Assembly: GCA_019636275.1 (NCBI GenBank)
Contig: JAHBXY010000057.1
Coordinates: 1 to 49,546, forward strand
Length of the DNA: 49,546 nucleotides
Source: Planctomycetota bacterium
GTDB lineage: Bacteria; Planctomycetota; J058
Direction of reading: 5' to 3'
Within the stretch, counting starts at the first letter, position 1. Each line of letters opens with the position of its first letter. Below the pieces are notes generated by a model. It had not been told where the DNA came from, searched no databases, and saw only the letters and a program-made list of their open reading frames with translations. The translations under genes and the position numbers were made by a program. Shown piece by piece: positions 32,295-40,940 of the stretch.

Positions 32295-33746
32295 ATGCCC
32301 GCCGCCCCCGCCGCCGCGCCGCCGTCGTTCGAGCGCGCCGCCGCCGGGCTGTGGCTGCTGGGCCTCCTCCTGCGCCTGGGCGCGATCGGCCACGGCGCGG
32401 TGATCAGCCGCGACGGGATCGCCTACCTGGAGATCGCCCGGTGGGCGCTCGCGGGCGACATCGACGCGCTCCTGCGCGCGCACTACCCGCCCGGCTTCCC
32501 CGCGGCGCTGGCGCTGCTCGCGCGGCCGTTCGGGTTGGGCGAGACGTCCGGCGCGGTCGCGGCCGCGCTCCTGAGCTCGCTCGTGGTGCCGGCGACGATC
32601 CTCCTCGTCGCACGCGCCGCCGGGCGGCGCGCCGGCCTGTGCGCCGGCCTCCTCGCGGCCGCGCTGCCCGGGTTCGTGACGATCGGCGCCGAGGTGCTCT
32701 CGGACGGCCCCTACCTCTCGGCGCTCGCCTGGACCCTGGTCCTCGCGCGGCGCCTGCACGAGCGCGGCGGACCGGCCGCGGGCCTCGGCGCGGCGGCGCT
32801 CGGCGGGCTGGCCTACCTGACGCGGCCCGAGGCGCTCGTCGTCCTCGGCGCGACCGCCCTGGGGCTCCTCGTCCTGCCGCGCCCCGGCGAGCGGACGGGC
32901 GCGCGCGCGCGGCTGGCCGACCTGGGCTGGCTCCTCCTCCCCGGGCTCCTCGTCGTCGTCCCCTACCTGCTGGCGATCCGCGCGCACCCCGTCCTCGGCG
33001 GCGTCGAGGGGGCGGGCCGCTTCAAGCTGACCCTCAAGCAGGACCTGCCGCAGCTCCTGGCGGCGGCGCACCCGGCCCTCGTCGCCGGCAACGCCGCGCG
33101 CCTGGTCGGGCGCGCCGCGGTCGTCCTCGCCCCGGCGCTGCCGCTCGCGCTCGCCGGCTGGGCCGCGCGGCCCTGGACGAGCGTGGCGGGGACGAGCGCG
33201 CCGGGGCGGCGGCTCGGCGTGTTCCTCGCCCTCGTCGGGCTGCCGCTGCTCCTCGCCTTCGCCGTGGTCCGCCCCGACCCGCGCTTCGCCCTCCAGCTCG
33301 CCCTGCTCGCCGTGCCCGCGGCCGGCGCCGGGCTGGCGCGCGCCCTGCGCGCCTGGCCGCGGGGCGGACGCGTGGCGCTCGTCGTCCTGGTGCTCGTGTG
33401 CGCGGCCGGCGGGCTGCGTGACCGTCACGAGCGCAAGGCGACCTACCGCGACGTCGGCGCGCTCCTCGAGGCCGGCGGCGCCCGGCGCGTCCTGGCCGAG
33501 GACACGCGCGCGGCGTTCTACGCCGGGGCCGAGGCGACGCCGCGCCTGTCGCCGGAGGAGGAGCAGGACCCGGCGGCGATCGTCCGCCGCGCGACGACCG
33601 AGGGCTTCGACGCCCTTGTGCTGGTCGCGCGCACGCCCGAGCAGCAGGCGACCTCGCGGGCGGTGGCCGAGGCGCTCGGCGTCGAGCCGGAGACCGTCGA
33701 GCGCGCCGGCGCCGAGCCGCTCCACCTGTTCTGGCTCGCCCGGTGA
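32295..33746 (+). CDS. Polytopic membrane glycosyltransferase (PMT/ArnT-like, GT-C fold)
   Basis: 483 residues with about nine or ten hydrophobic helices. The first outer loop has SRDGIAYLEIARWALAGD and HYPPGFPAALALLARP, where the acidic residue near DGIAYL and the YPPG block match the catalytic loop of dolichyl/undecaprenyl-phosphate-mannose dependent transferases. AYLTRPEALVVL is another family landmark. The C-terminal 110 residues form a soluble outer domain. It would transfer a lipid-linked sugar to protein, lipid A-like or polymer acceptors on the outer face of the inner membrane. It overlaps the next GT2 gene by 4 nt (GTGA), so they form one operon. Confidence 0.8.
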   Translation: MPAAPAAAPPSFERAAAGLWLLGLLLRLGAIGHGAVISRDGIAYLEIARWALAGDIDALLRAHYPPGFPAALALLARPFGLGETSGAVAAALLSSLVVPATILLVARAAGRRAGLCAGLLAAALPGFVTIGAEVLSDGPYLSALAWTLVLARRLHERGGPAAGLGAAALGGLAYLTRPEALVVLGATALGLLVLPRPGERTGARARLADLGWLLLPGLLVVVPYLLAIRAHPVLGGVEGAGRFKLTLKQDLPQLLAAAHPALVAGNAARLVGRAAVVLAPALPLALAGWAARPWTSVAGTSAPGRRLGVFLALVGLPLLLAFAVVRPDPRFALQLALLAVPAAGAGLARALRAWPRGGRVALVVLVLVCAAGGLRDRHERKATYRDVGALLEAGGARRVLAEDTRAAFYAGAEATPRLSPEEEQDPAAIVRRATTEGFDALVLVARTPEQQATSRAVAEALGVEPETVERAGAEPLHLFWLAR

Positions 33747-34669
33747 CGCCGGTCAGCGCCTGCGTGGTCACGTGGAACGGCGGCGAGCGCCTCCTGCGCC
33801 TCCTCGCGTCGCTCGACGGCTGCCACGAGGTGGTCGTCGTCGACAACGCGTCGAGCGACGGCACGGCCGACCGCGTCGCGGCCGCCCACCCGGGGATCCG
33901 GCTCGTGCGCAACGCCGAGAACGCGGGCTACGCGCGGGCGATGAACCAGGCGGTCCGGGCGGCGACGGGCGACCTGGTGCTCCTCCTCAACGACGACGTG
34001 CTCGTCCCTGCCGGGGCGCTCCCGGCGCTCGTCCGGGCGCTGGAGGCCGCCCCCGGCGCCGTGGCCGCCGGCCCGCGCCTCGTGGGCGAGGACGGGCGCG
34101 AGCAGACGAGCGCCAGCGGGGTGCCGACGCTCCGCGGCCTCCTGCACCGGGTCTCGCTCCTGCGCTGGACCGGCGCCTTCCGCGCCGCCCACCACGCCTG
34201 GCGCCGGCCGCCGGTCGCCGAGGGGCCCGTGCCCGCGCTGTGCGGGGCGGCGCTCCTCATCCGCCGCGAGGCGCTCCTGCGCCGGCCGCTCGACGAGGGC
34301 TTCCCGTTCGGGCTCGAGGACGCCGACCTGTGCGCGCGCCTGGCGGCCGACGGCCCCCTCGTCTTCGCGCCGGGGGTCGCGCTCGTCCACACGGGCGGCG
34401 TGGCGACCGCGGCCAACCTGGCCTTCGCCTACCGCGGCTTCGAGGTGGGCTACGCGAGGTTCCTGCGCCGGCACCAGGGGCGCGGCCCGGCGGCGCTCTA
34501 CAAGCTCCTGGTCACGCTCGACCAGCCCGCGCGCGCCCTGGGCACGGCGCTCGAGGGGCTCGGGCGCCTGCTCGTGGGACGCAGGGACCGCGCCCGGGAG
34601 AGCGCCCGGCGGCTCGGCGCGATCCTGCGCTTCATGGCGACCGGCCTGCCGGCGCTGTGGTGGGCGTGA
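33743..34669 (+). CDS. GT2 family glycosyltransferase (rhamnosyltransferase-like)
   Basis: 308 residues, GTG start overlapping the previous stop (GTGA). GT-A fold motifs: ACVVTWNGGERLLRLLASL at the N-terminus, VVVDNASSDGTADRV, VRNAENAGYARAMNQAV, the DxD-like site LLLNDDVLVP, CGAALLIRREALL, and FPFGLEDADLCARL with the catalytic-base acidic cluster. The C-terminal 60 residues are amphipathic with a hydrophobic end (FMATGLPALWWA), which suggests membrane association. It uses a nucleotide sugar to extend a surface glycan; the sugar cannot be told. Confidence 0.87.
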   Translation: MTPVSACVVTWNGGERLLRLLASLDGCHEVVVVDNASSDGTADRVAAAHPGIRLVRNAENAGYARAMNQAVRAATGDLVLLLNDDVLVPAGALPALVRALEAAPGAVAAGPRLVGEDGREQTSASGVPTLRGLLHRVSLLRWTGAFRAAHHAWRRPPVAEGPVPALCGAALLIRREALLRRPLDEGFPFGLEDADLCARLAADGPLVFAPGVALVHTGGVATAANLAFAYRGFEVGYARFLRRHQGRGPAALYKLLVTLDQPARALGTALEGLGRLLVGRRDRARESARRLGAILRFMATGLPALWWA

Positions 34670-34672
34670 GCG

Positions 34673-35113
34673 TCAGCCGGGGTAGGCCGCGACGATCCGA
34701 TCGAGCGCCCGCACGAGCGTGGGCAGGTGGGTCTGGTCGAAGACCAGGGTGAAGCGCAGCACGTTGCCGTCGCCTGGCCGGTCGCACACCTCGCAGCGCG
34801 CCTCGAAGTGGCCTCGCCCGTCGCCGGACACGTCGATCTTCAGCGCGCCCTCCAGGGTGTCGAACGTCGCGCCCTGATCGAGGTGGTCATGGAGCCGCCG
34901 GACGCTGTTGCGGAAGCGGACGAAGTCGTCCGCCCGCAGGTCGGCCTCGACGAGGCCGGAGAAGGCGCCGGCCTGGAGGTCGATCACTGCCTTCAGCCAG
35001 CCGCGGTCCCAGGGGTCGCTGGCGCCGGGGTGGCTCCAGCCGAGCGGGCGGACGATCAGGCGCTCGCGCTCGGTCCCGCCGAGAAGCAGGGCGAGGTCGT
35101 CGTCGTCGTCCAC
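34673..35113 (-). CDS. Uncharacterised small acidic protein (WapI/immunity-like fold possible)
   Basis: 146 residues from GTG 35113; the convergent GT2 gene ends 3 bp away. Features: Asp-rich start, LGGTERERLIVRPLGW, WDRGWLKAVIDLQAGAFSGLVEADLRADDFVRF, LEGALKIDVSGDGRGHFEARCEVCD, FDQTHLPTLVRALDRIV. The pattern of WDxxWL, a G-F-S strand, a L-x-x-x-D-F helix and a following beta sheet resembles small WapI-type proteins, some of which are immunity proteins. No toxin gene lies next to it, so the role is open. TAGGCT ends 6 nt before the GTG, as in other presumed leaderless genes. Confidence 0.55.
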   Translation of the reverse strand: MDDDDDLALLLGGTERERLIVRPLGWSHPGASDPWDRGWLKAVIDLQAGAFSGLVEADLRADDFVRFRNSVRRLHDHLDQGATFDTLEGALKIDVSGDGRGHFEARCEVCDRPGDGNVLRFTLVFDQTHLPTLVRALDRIVAAYPG

Positions 35114-35155
35114 GAGCAGAGCCTACGCCCGCGCCTCGACCCGCGCACTCCCGGC

Positions 35156-35161
35156 TATCCT
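35156..35161 (+). promoter_or_regulatory. TATCCT hexamer 7 nt before a GT2 gene start
   Basis: TATCCT-GTCGCCC-GTG without a Shine-Dalgarno; it sets the start of the next gene at 35169. Confidence 0.4.
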
Positions 35162-35168
35162 GTCGCCC

Positions 35169-36071
35169 GTGAAGCCGCTCCCGCTCGCCGGCCAGCCGAG
35201 CAGCCCGGTCCGGATCGTGGCCGTCGTCGTCAACTACGGCACGCCGATGAAGGCCGCGACCGCCGCCCGCTCGACGGTCGAGGGCGCGCGCCGGGCCGAC
35301 GCGGTGGTCGTCGTCGACAACGGCGGCGCCAACGCCGACCTGCTCGCGACCGCGCTGCCCTTCGCCCGCGTCGTGGCGACGCCGCGCAACCTCGGCTTCG
35401 CGGGCGGGGCCAACGTCGGCCTGCGCGCGGCCCTGGCCGACGGCGCGGACGCCGTGCTCCTCGTCAACAGCGACGCCGCGCTCGCGCCGGAGGCCCTGGC
35501 GCGCCTGGCCGAGGCGCTGCGCGCGCCGGCGGGGATCGTCGGGCCGGCGCTCGTGCGGGCGCGCGACGGGCGCCTCGAGTCGCTCGGCCTCGACGTGTCG
35601 CCCGGCGGCGGGCGGATCGTCGAGGTCGCGCGCGGCGCGCCGCCGTCGCTCGCCGGCGGGCCGCCGCGCCGGGTCGCGGCGGTGTCGGGCGCGGTCATGC
35701 TGCTCTCGCGGGCGGCCCTCGAGGTCACGGGCGGCTTCGACGAGCGCTTCTTCCTCTACGTCGAGGACGTGGACCTGTGCCTGCGCGCCGCGCGCGCCGG
35801 GCTCCACACCGTCGTCGTCCCCGAGGCCAGGGCCCGCCACGAGGGCGCGGCGACCGCCGGCCGCGACCACCCGGCGCGCCTCTACTACACGGCGCGCAAC
35901 CACCTGCTCCTGGCGCAGGGCCAGGGCGCCGGCCGGGGCACGCTCCTGGCCGCCGCCGGGCGCGAGCTCTGGCGCGCCGCCTGGCTCGCCCCGCGCTCGG
36001 GCCTGGCCGGGGTGCGCGCCGCGGCGGCGGGCGTGCTCGACCACGCCCGCGGGCGCACGGGCGCGCGGTGA
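35169..36071 (+). CDS. GT2 family glycosyltransferase
   Basis: 300 residues from GTG 35169, set by TATCCT 7 nt upstream and by homology; the frame extends further but is antisense to the neighbouring gene there. Motifs: VAVVVNYGTPMKAATAARS, AVVVVDNGGANADLL, ATPRNLGFAGGANVGLRAAL, LLVNSDAALAPE (DxD-like), SGAVMLLSRAALEVTGGFDERFFLYVEDVDLCLRA, and RHEGAATAG. This is the rhamnosyl/galactofuranosyl-like GT2 branch that makes O-antigen or exopolysaccharide. It overlaps the next gene by GTGA. Acceptor and donor unknown. Confidence 0.88.
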   Translation: MKPLPLAGQPSSPVRIVAVVVNYGTPMKAATAARSTVEGARRADAVVVVDNGGANADLLATALPFARVVATPRNLGFAGGANVGLRAALADGADAVLLVNSDAALAPEALARLAEALRAPAGIVGPALVRARDGRLESLGLDVSPGGGRIVEVARGAPPSLAGGPPRRVAAVSGAVMLLSRAALEVTGGFDERFFLYVEDVDLCLRAARAGLHTVVVPEARARHEGAATAGRDHPARLYYTARNHLLLAQGQGAGRGTLLAAAGRELWRAAWLAPRSGLAGVRAAAAGVLDHARGRTGAR

Positions 36072-36868
36072 CGCCGCCGACGATCACGGTCGTCACGCCC
36101 AGCTACCAGCAGGGGCGCTACCTCGACGCGGCCATGCGCAGCGTCCTCGACCAGGGCTACCCGCGGCTGGAGTACGTCGTCGTCGACGGCGGGAGCACCG
36201 ACGAGAGCGTCGCGGTGATCCGCCGCCACGCCGACCGCCTCGCCTGGTGGACGAGCGGCCCGGACGGCGGCCAGGCCGACGCGATCAACCAGGGCTTCCA
36301 GCGCACGACGGGCGAGGTCATGGGCTGGCTCAACAGCGACGACCTGCTCCTGCCCGGCGCGCTGGACCGGATCGCCCGGGCGTTCCGCGACCCGCGCGTG
36401 CAGGCGGTGTGCGGCTGGCGCGAGCTGATCGACCAGGACGGTCGACCGGTGTCGAGCATGGCCTTCCCGCAGCCCACGCCGGCGGTCCTGCGCACGCGCC
36501 CGATCCTGCCGCAGGAGACCGTCTACTGGCGGCGCTCGCTGTGGGAGCGGCTCGGCCCGCTCGACGCGTCGCTGCGGTTCTCCATGGACACCGACTACTG
36601 GTTGCGCATGCTCGAGCGCGGCGTCGTGCCGCGGCTGATCCGGGCCTTCCTGGGCGTCTTCCGCTGGCAGCCCGAGCAGAAGAGCGCCCTGCTCCTCGAC
36701 GTCGCGCGCGAGGAGAACTCGCGCCTGTTCGGCCGCGCCAACGGCGTCGAGCGCGTCGACCCCGACGCGCTCAGGAAGCAGCTCCCCTGGGGCTGGCGCA
36801 CGCGGCTCAAGCTCTACCGCAAGGCGACGAAGCTCGGCCTGCTCGGGCGCACACGCGTCCCCGGCTAG
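36068..36868 (+). CDS. GT2 family glycosyltransferase (WcaA-like)
   Basis: 266 residues; GTG start inside GTGA at the end of the previous gene. Motifs: TVVTPSYQQGRYLDAAMRSV, QGYPRLEYVVVDGGSTDESV, SGPDGGQADAINQGFQ, MGWLNSDDLLLPGAL (DxD), LPQETVYWRRSLWERLG and FSMDTDYWLRMLERG. The QETVFWRR/DYDLW-like end is typical for colanic-acid-type GT2 enzymes. It is the second gene of a two-gene glycan set and is separated by 25 bp from the HEAT/SEC-C gene. Confidence 0.9.
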   Translation: MTPPTITVVTPSYQQGRYLDAAMRSVLDQGYPRLEYVVVDGGSTDESVAVIRRHADRLAWWTSGPDGGQADAINQGFQRTTGEVMGWLNSDDLLLPGALDRIARAFRDPRVQAVCGWRELIDQDGRPVSSMAFPQPTPAVLRTRPILPQETVYWRRSLWERLGPLDASLRFSMDTDYWLRMLERGVVPRLIRAFLGVFRWQPEQKSALLLDVAREENSRLFGRANGVERVDPDALRKQLPWGWRTRLKLYRKATKLGLLGRTRVPG

Positions 36869-36893
36869 TGATAGCCTCCCGGGCGAGGGGTCC

Positions 36894-37691
<798 letters not shown>

Positions 37692-37694
<3 letters not shown>

Positions 37695-37870
37695 CCGCGC
37701 TCACCGCTGGTCTGCGAGCGAAGCGAGCGGATCGAGCGGTGGCGCGCATCCCCGAGCGGAGGCCGCGAAGCCGCCCGAGCGAGGGCGGCAGGTGCCTCAA
37801 CTGCGGATCGGAGCATCGAGCCGCTCGCCCGGACTGGACATCAATCAGAACAAGCGACGGCCGCTGTGAG
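37692..37870 (+). repeat. Family B element, copy B1
   Basis: Starts with the TGA stop of the HEAT/SEC-C gene: TGACCGCGCTCACCGCT, then GCGAGCGAAGCGAGC, GGTGGCGCGCATCCCCGAGC, GGAGGCCGCGAAGCC, CTGCGGATCGGAGCATCGAG and the end ACAAGCGACGGCCGCTGTGAG. It matches 47935-48110 along its whole length with small indels. CACCGCT and AGCGGTG can pair. It fills the space between two convergent genes. Confidence 0.85.
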
Positions 37871-37877
37871 CCCCCGC

Positions 37878-39410
37878 TCAGGGCGCGGTGTGCTGGCGCA
37901 GGAAGGCCCAGATCGCCTGCGCGTCCTGCGCCGAGACCGTGTGGCCGCCCTGGAACTCCTCGTACTGCACCAGGTGGCCCGCCTGCTGCAGGCGGTCGCG
38001 GTCGGCGCGGCCGGCGGCGACCGGGACGACCTGGTCGCCCGTGCCGTGGCGGATCGCGACCGGGATCCGGCGCGCGACGAGGCCCGGCCAGATCCCCTGG
38101 GCGATCGCCGTCTGCATGGAGCCGGCGCTGATGCCCAGCCCGGCGAACACGTTGGCGTTGGCGAGGACGACGGCGTAGCCGAAGTGCGCGCCGGCCGAGA
38201 AGCCGTGGTAGTAGGTGCGCTTCGTGTTCACGTTCCAGGCGGCCCTCGCGTCGCGCAGGACGGCGTCGAGGACGGGCACGTCGATGTCGAAGCGCCAGCC
38301 GCCGTTCTGGTCGTGGTCGCGCAGGTCGACCACGATGAACCCCTCGCTCTGGGCCAGCGCCTGCCAGGGCTGGAGGCCCATGTTGGCGGCCAGCACGAGC
38401 GGGATCGGCGAGGCCGGGTCGTAGGTCGTGGGCACGTAGGCCGTGTAGCTCACCTGCACGGCCGGCAGGCCCTGCGGCTGCGCGGTCACCGTCCGCGTCA
38501 CCAGGCCGATCCCGCCGCCCGTGCCGCCGCTGCCCGGACCGGTCGCGGGGGGAGGCGTCGGGGTGGCCGGCGCCCCGCCGGGGCCGGGGCGGGCGAGCAT
38601 CCAGGCGAGCGCCTGCGCCGGGTCGATCGCGGCCGAGAGGCCGACGACGGTGTGGCCGACGCCGGCCGCCGGGGCCCAGCGCACGTCGTGCCCGCGCTGG
38701 GTCAGGAAGGCCTGCGTCTGCTGGGCCGCGTTGAAGAAGGAGTCCTGCGAGCCGCAGGCGAGGTGCACCGGGCGCCGCTGGGTCGTCGGCTGGATGTCGA
38801 ACGCGCCCCAGCCGTAGCCCAGGATCGTCGTCGTGGCCAGGCGGGGCGACCGCAGGCCGACGGCGCCCAGGAACAGCCCGCCGTCGCTGAAGCCCAGGCC
38901 GTGCACGTGCGCCGCGTCGACGCGCCACGTGCCGGCGACGTCCTGGTCGAGGAGCGCGAGGACGTCGGCGAGCTCGGTCTCCATCTCCGGGAGGTCGTTG
39001 TTCGGGTTGCCGCTCCACACCGGGAACGACCGGAACGGGCTCCGCGTCGCCGGCACGAGCAGCAGCGCGCCCGCCTGCTCCGCGGCGCTCACCCAGCCCG
39101 ACACGCGCAGGGCCTCGAAGAAGTTGCGCGACGTGTCGCCCGAGCCGTGCAAAGCCACGACCAGCGGCAGGGCCCGCCCGGCGTCGTGGGCCGCCGGCAC
39201 GTGCAGGACGTAGCCGCGGCCGGCGAACGTGCGCTCGAACGTCCCTGTCGGCGCGCCCGGCTGCGGCGTCGCGCTCGACGGCGTGGGCGAGGTCGTCCCG
39301 GAGGTCACCGGGGCCGCCGTCGCGCCGCGCGACGACCCGCCGCCGCCGCCGTTGCACCCGATCGCCAGCGCGGTCACGCCGGCGAGCACCGTCCAGGTCG
39401 TCATTCTCAC
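37878..39410 (-). CDS. Lipoprotein with two tandem alpha/beta-hydrolase (esterase) domains
   Basis: 510 residues from GTG 39410 (GAGAGG 6 nt upstream); ATG 39404 is possible. A signal peptide ends in lipobox ALAIGC, then a Gly/Ser/Thr/Pro linker. Domain 1 (about 60-280): LVVALHGSGDTSRNFF, nucleophile block GLGFSDGGLFLG, GSQDSFFNAAQQ, and GVGHTVVG with the His. A Pro/Gly linker (about 285-310) leads to domain 2 (about 315-510): LVLAANMG in the oxyanion position, YYHGFSAGAHFG with the serine, HGTGDQVVPV, and GGHTVSAQ. Both domains keep Ser-Asp-His candidates and look like PHB depolymerase/feruloyl-esterase type enzymes. A duplicated, lipid-anchored esterase may act on polymeric esters outside the cell (inference). 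Confidence 0.8.
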   Translation of the reverse strand: MRMTTWTVLAGVTALAIGCNGGGGGSSRGATAAPVTSGTTSPTPSSATPQPGAPTGTFERTFAGRGYVLHVPAAHDAGRALPLVVALHGSGDTSRNFFEALRVSGWVSAAEQAGALLLVPATRSPFRSFPVWSGNPNNDLPEMETELADVLALLDQDVAGTWRVDAAHVHGLGFSDGGLFLGAVGLRSPRLATTTILGYGWGAFDIQPTTQRRPVHLACGSQDSFFNAAQQTQAFLTQRGHDVRWAPAAGVGHTVVGLSAAIDPAQALAWMLARPGPGGAPATPTPPPATGPGSGGTGGGIGLVTRTVTAQPQGLPAVQVSYTAYVPTTYDPASPIPLVLAANMGLQPWQALAQSEGFIVVDLRDHDQNGGWRFDIDVPVLDAVLRDARAAWNVNTKRTYYHGFSAGAHFGYAVVLANANVFAGLGISAGSMQTAIAQGIWPGLVARRIPVAIRHGTGDQVVPVAAGRADRDRLQQAGHLVQYEEFQGGHTVSAQDAQAIWAFLRQHTAP

Positions 39411-39689
39411 GCAGCACCTCTCTCGAACCCGGCGGCCCCGTGAGCACGGCCCGCTCCGGCGGTGTACCGGTCGTGCAAAGCCGCCCAACCCGAAGCGAGC
39501 GCGACACCTGCGATCGCTCGCGCCGCCGTCGACCATCCGGCGAGCGCGGGGCCTACGACGTCGCTGCGCACGACGTGCGCGCGCCCGACGCCCCGGAGCG
39601 GCCTGCGCGTCCCGCGGCCTGGTCGGGTGCTGCATCGAGGAGCAGCGCCGCCCGTCGTCCTGACGCAGAGAGGGCTTATGCTCGCGCGC
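39411..39689. promoter_or_regulatory. Divergent spacer esterase/GT87
   Basis: 279 bp with no supported gene. The right end carries TATGCT at 39677-39682, 7 nt before the ATG of the GT87-like gene (leaderless type). Nothing else is recognised. Confidence 0.35.
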
Positions 39690-40940
39690 ATGACCGAGCA
39701 GGCCGGCCCGCCGGATGTCCGCGAGCGCCTCGAGGCGACGCTCCGTCGTGGCCGCTGGCTCGTCGTGCCCCTGCTGCTGGCGGTCCTCGTCCCGCTGACC
39801 TCGCGGGCGCTCACCGACCCCAAGGGCGACACGCGCTTCTACGTGCGCGCGGCCGACCGCTTCGTCCAGGGAGTGCCGCTCTACCGCGCCGCCGACGGGT
39901 CGACGACGAGCTACACCTACCCGCCGCCCTTCGCCGCCGCCTGCGTGTGGACGCTCGCGTTGCCCTATCCGGCCGTGCGCGTCGCCTGGCTGGCGCTGAT
40001 GACCGCGTGCGCCGTCGCCGCCGCCGCCGTCGCGCTGCGCTGGCTGCGCGAGGCGGGGCCGCCCGGCGGCCGCCCGCACCTCGTGCTGGTCCTCGCCCTC
40101 GTGCCGCTCGTGCGCTTCGGGGTCAACGACCTCGCCCACGGGCAGACGAACTGGCTCGTGGCCCTCCTCGTCGCCTCGGCCCTGCTCTGGCTGGGGCGCG
40201 GCAAGGACGCCCCGGGCGGGGCCTGCCTCGGCGCCGCCCTGGTGATCAAGCCGACCGCCTGGCCGCTCCTGGCCTGGCTGGCGCTGACCGGCCGCGGGCG
40301 GGCCCTCGCGGCCGCCGCCCTGACCGCCGCCCTGGCCATGCTGCCCGTCGTCCTCCGCTACGGCCCGGCCGGCGCAACCGGCGAGGCCCTGGCCTGGCTC
40401 GAGGCCATGCCGGTGTTCGCCGACCTCGAGGCGCGCGCGCCGGGCAACGCCTCGCTGGCGTCGACCCTGCACCGGCTGGCCTCGGGCGCGACGACGAAGG
40501 AGGGGCTCGCGCCGCTCCTGCTGACGCTCCCGGCGGACGCCGCGCGGCCCTGGGCGCGCGCGGCCGCCGTGCTCGCCGTGGGCGCCGCGTTCGCGTGGCT
40601 GCTGGCCCGCCGGCGCGGCGCGCCGCTGGCGCCGGCGGCGCTCCTGCCGCTGGCGGCGCTCCTCTCGCCGGTCACCTGGAAGGCGCACCTCGTGGGCCTC
40701 CTGCCGGCGACGCTCGTCGTCGGGCGCGCCCTGGCCGAAGGCGCGCCCGACCGGCGCGCCTGGCTGGCCTGGGGCGCGCTCGTGGCGCTCCTGACGCTCT
40801 CCTCGCGCGGGCTCCTCGACCTCACCTGGGCGGAGCCGTGGGGGAGCACGACGGCGGGGCTCGCGCTCCTGTTCGCGCTCAGCGCGTCAGCGTGTCGAGC
40901 AGCCCCAGCGCCCGCTCGTAGCGACGCTTCGCCAGGTTGA
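39690..40940 (+). CDS. GT87-like polytopic mannosyltransferase family protein (DUF2029)
   Basis: 416 residues. ATG 39690 is preferred because TATGCT precedes it by 7 nt; ATG 39678 is in frame. About ten membrane helices. The first outer loop has DPKGDTRFYVRAADRFVQGVPLY and TSYTYPPPFAAACVW with the acidic and YPP residues of GT-C enzymes. FGVNDLAHGQTNWLVALLV and ALVIKPTAWPLLAWL are the typical GT87 GQxN and IKxxP blocks. It probably adds a mannose-like sugar from a polyprenyl phosphate donor. Its last 62 bp overlap, tail to tail, the 3' end of the large kinase gene. Confidence 0.82.
   Translation: MTEQAGPPDVRERLEATLRRGRWLVVPLLLAVLVPLTSRALTDPKGDTRFYVRAADRFVQGVPLYRAADGSTTSYTYPPPFAAACVWTLALPYPAVRVAWLALMTACAVAAAAVALRWLREAGPPGGRPHLVLVLALVPLVRFGVNDLAHGQTNWLVALLVASALLWLGRGKDAPGGACLGAALVIKPTAWPLLAWLALTGRGRALAAAALTAALAMLPVVLRYGPAGATGEALAWLEAMPVFADLEARAPGNASLASTLHRLASGATTKEGLAPLLLTLPADAARPWARAAAVLAVGAAFAWLLARRRGAPLAPAALLPLAALLSPVTWKAHLVGLLPATLVVGRALAEGAPDRRAWLAWGALVALLTLSSRGLLDLTWAEPWGSTTAGLALLFALSASACRAAPAPARSDASPG

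Noticed and set aside
32011..33421. Overlapping Arg-rich frame across the GT-C gene start
   Set aside because: It is a shadow of the GT-C gene in another frame. The membrane-helix pattern and YPPG motif are only in the 32295-33746 frame.
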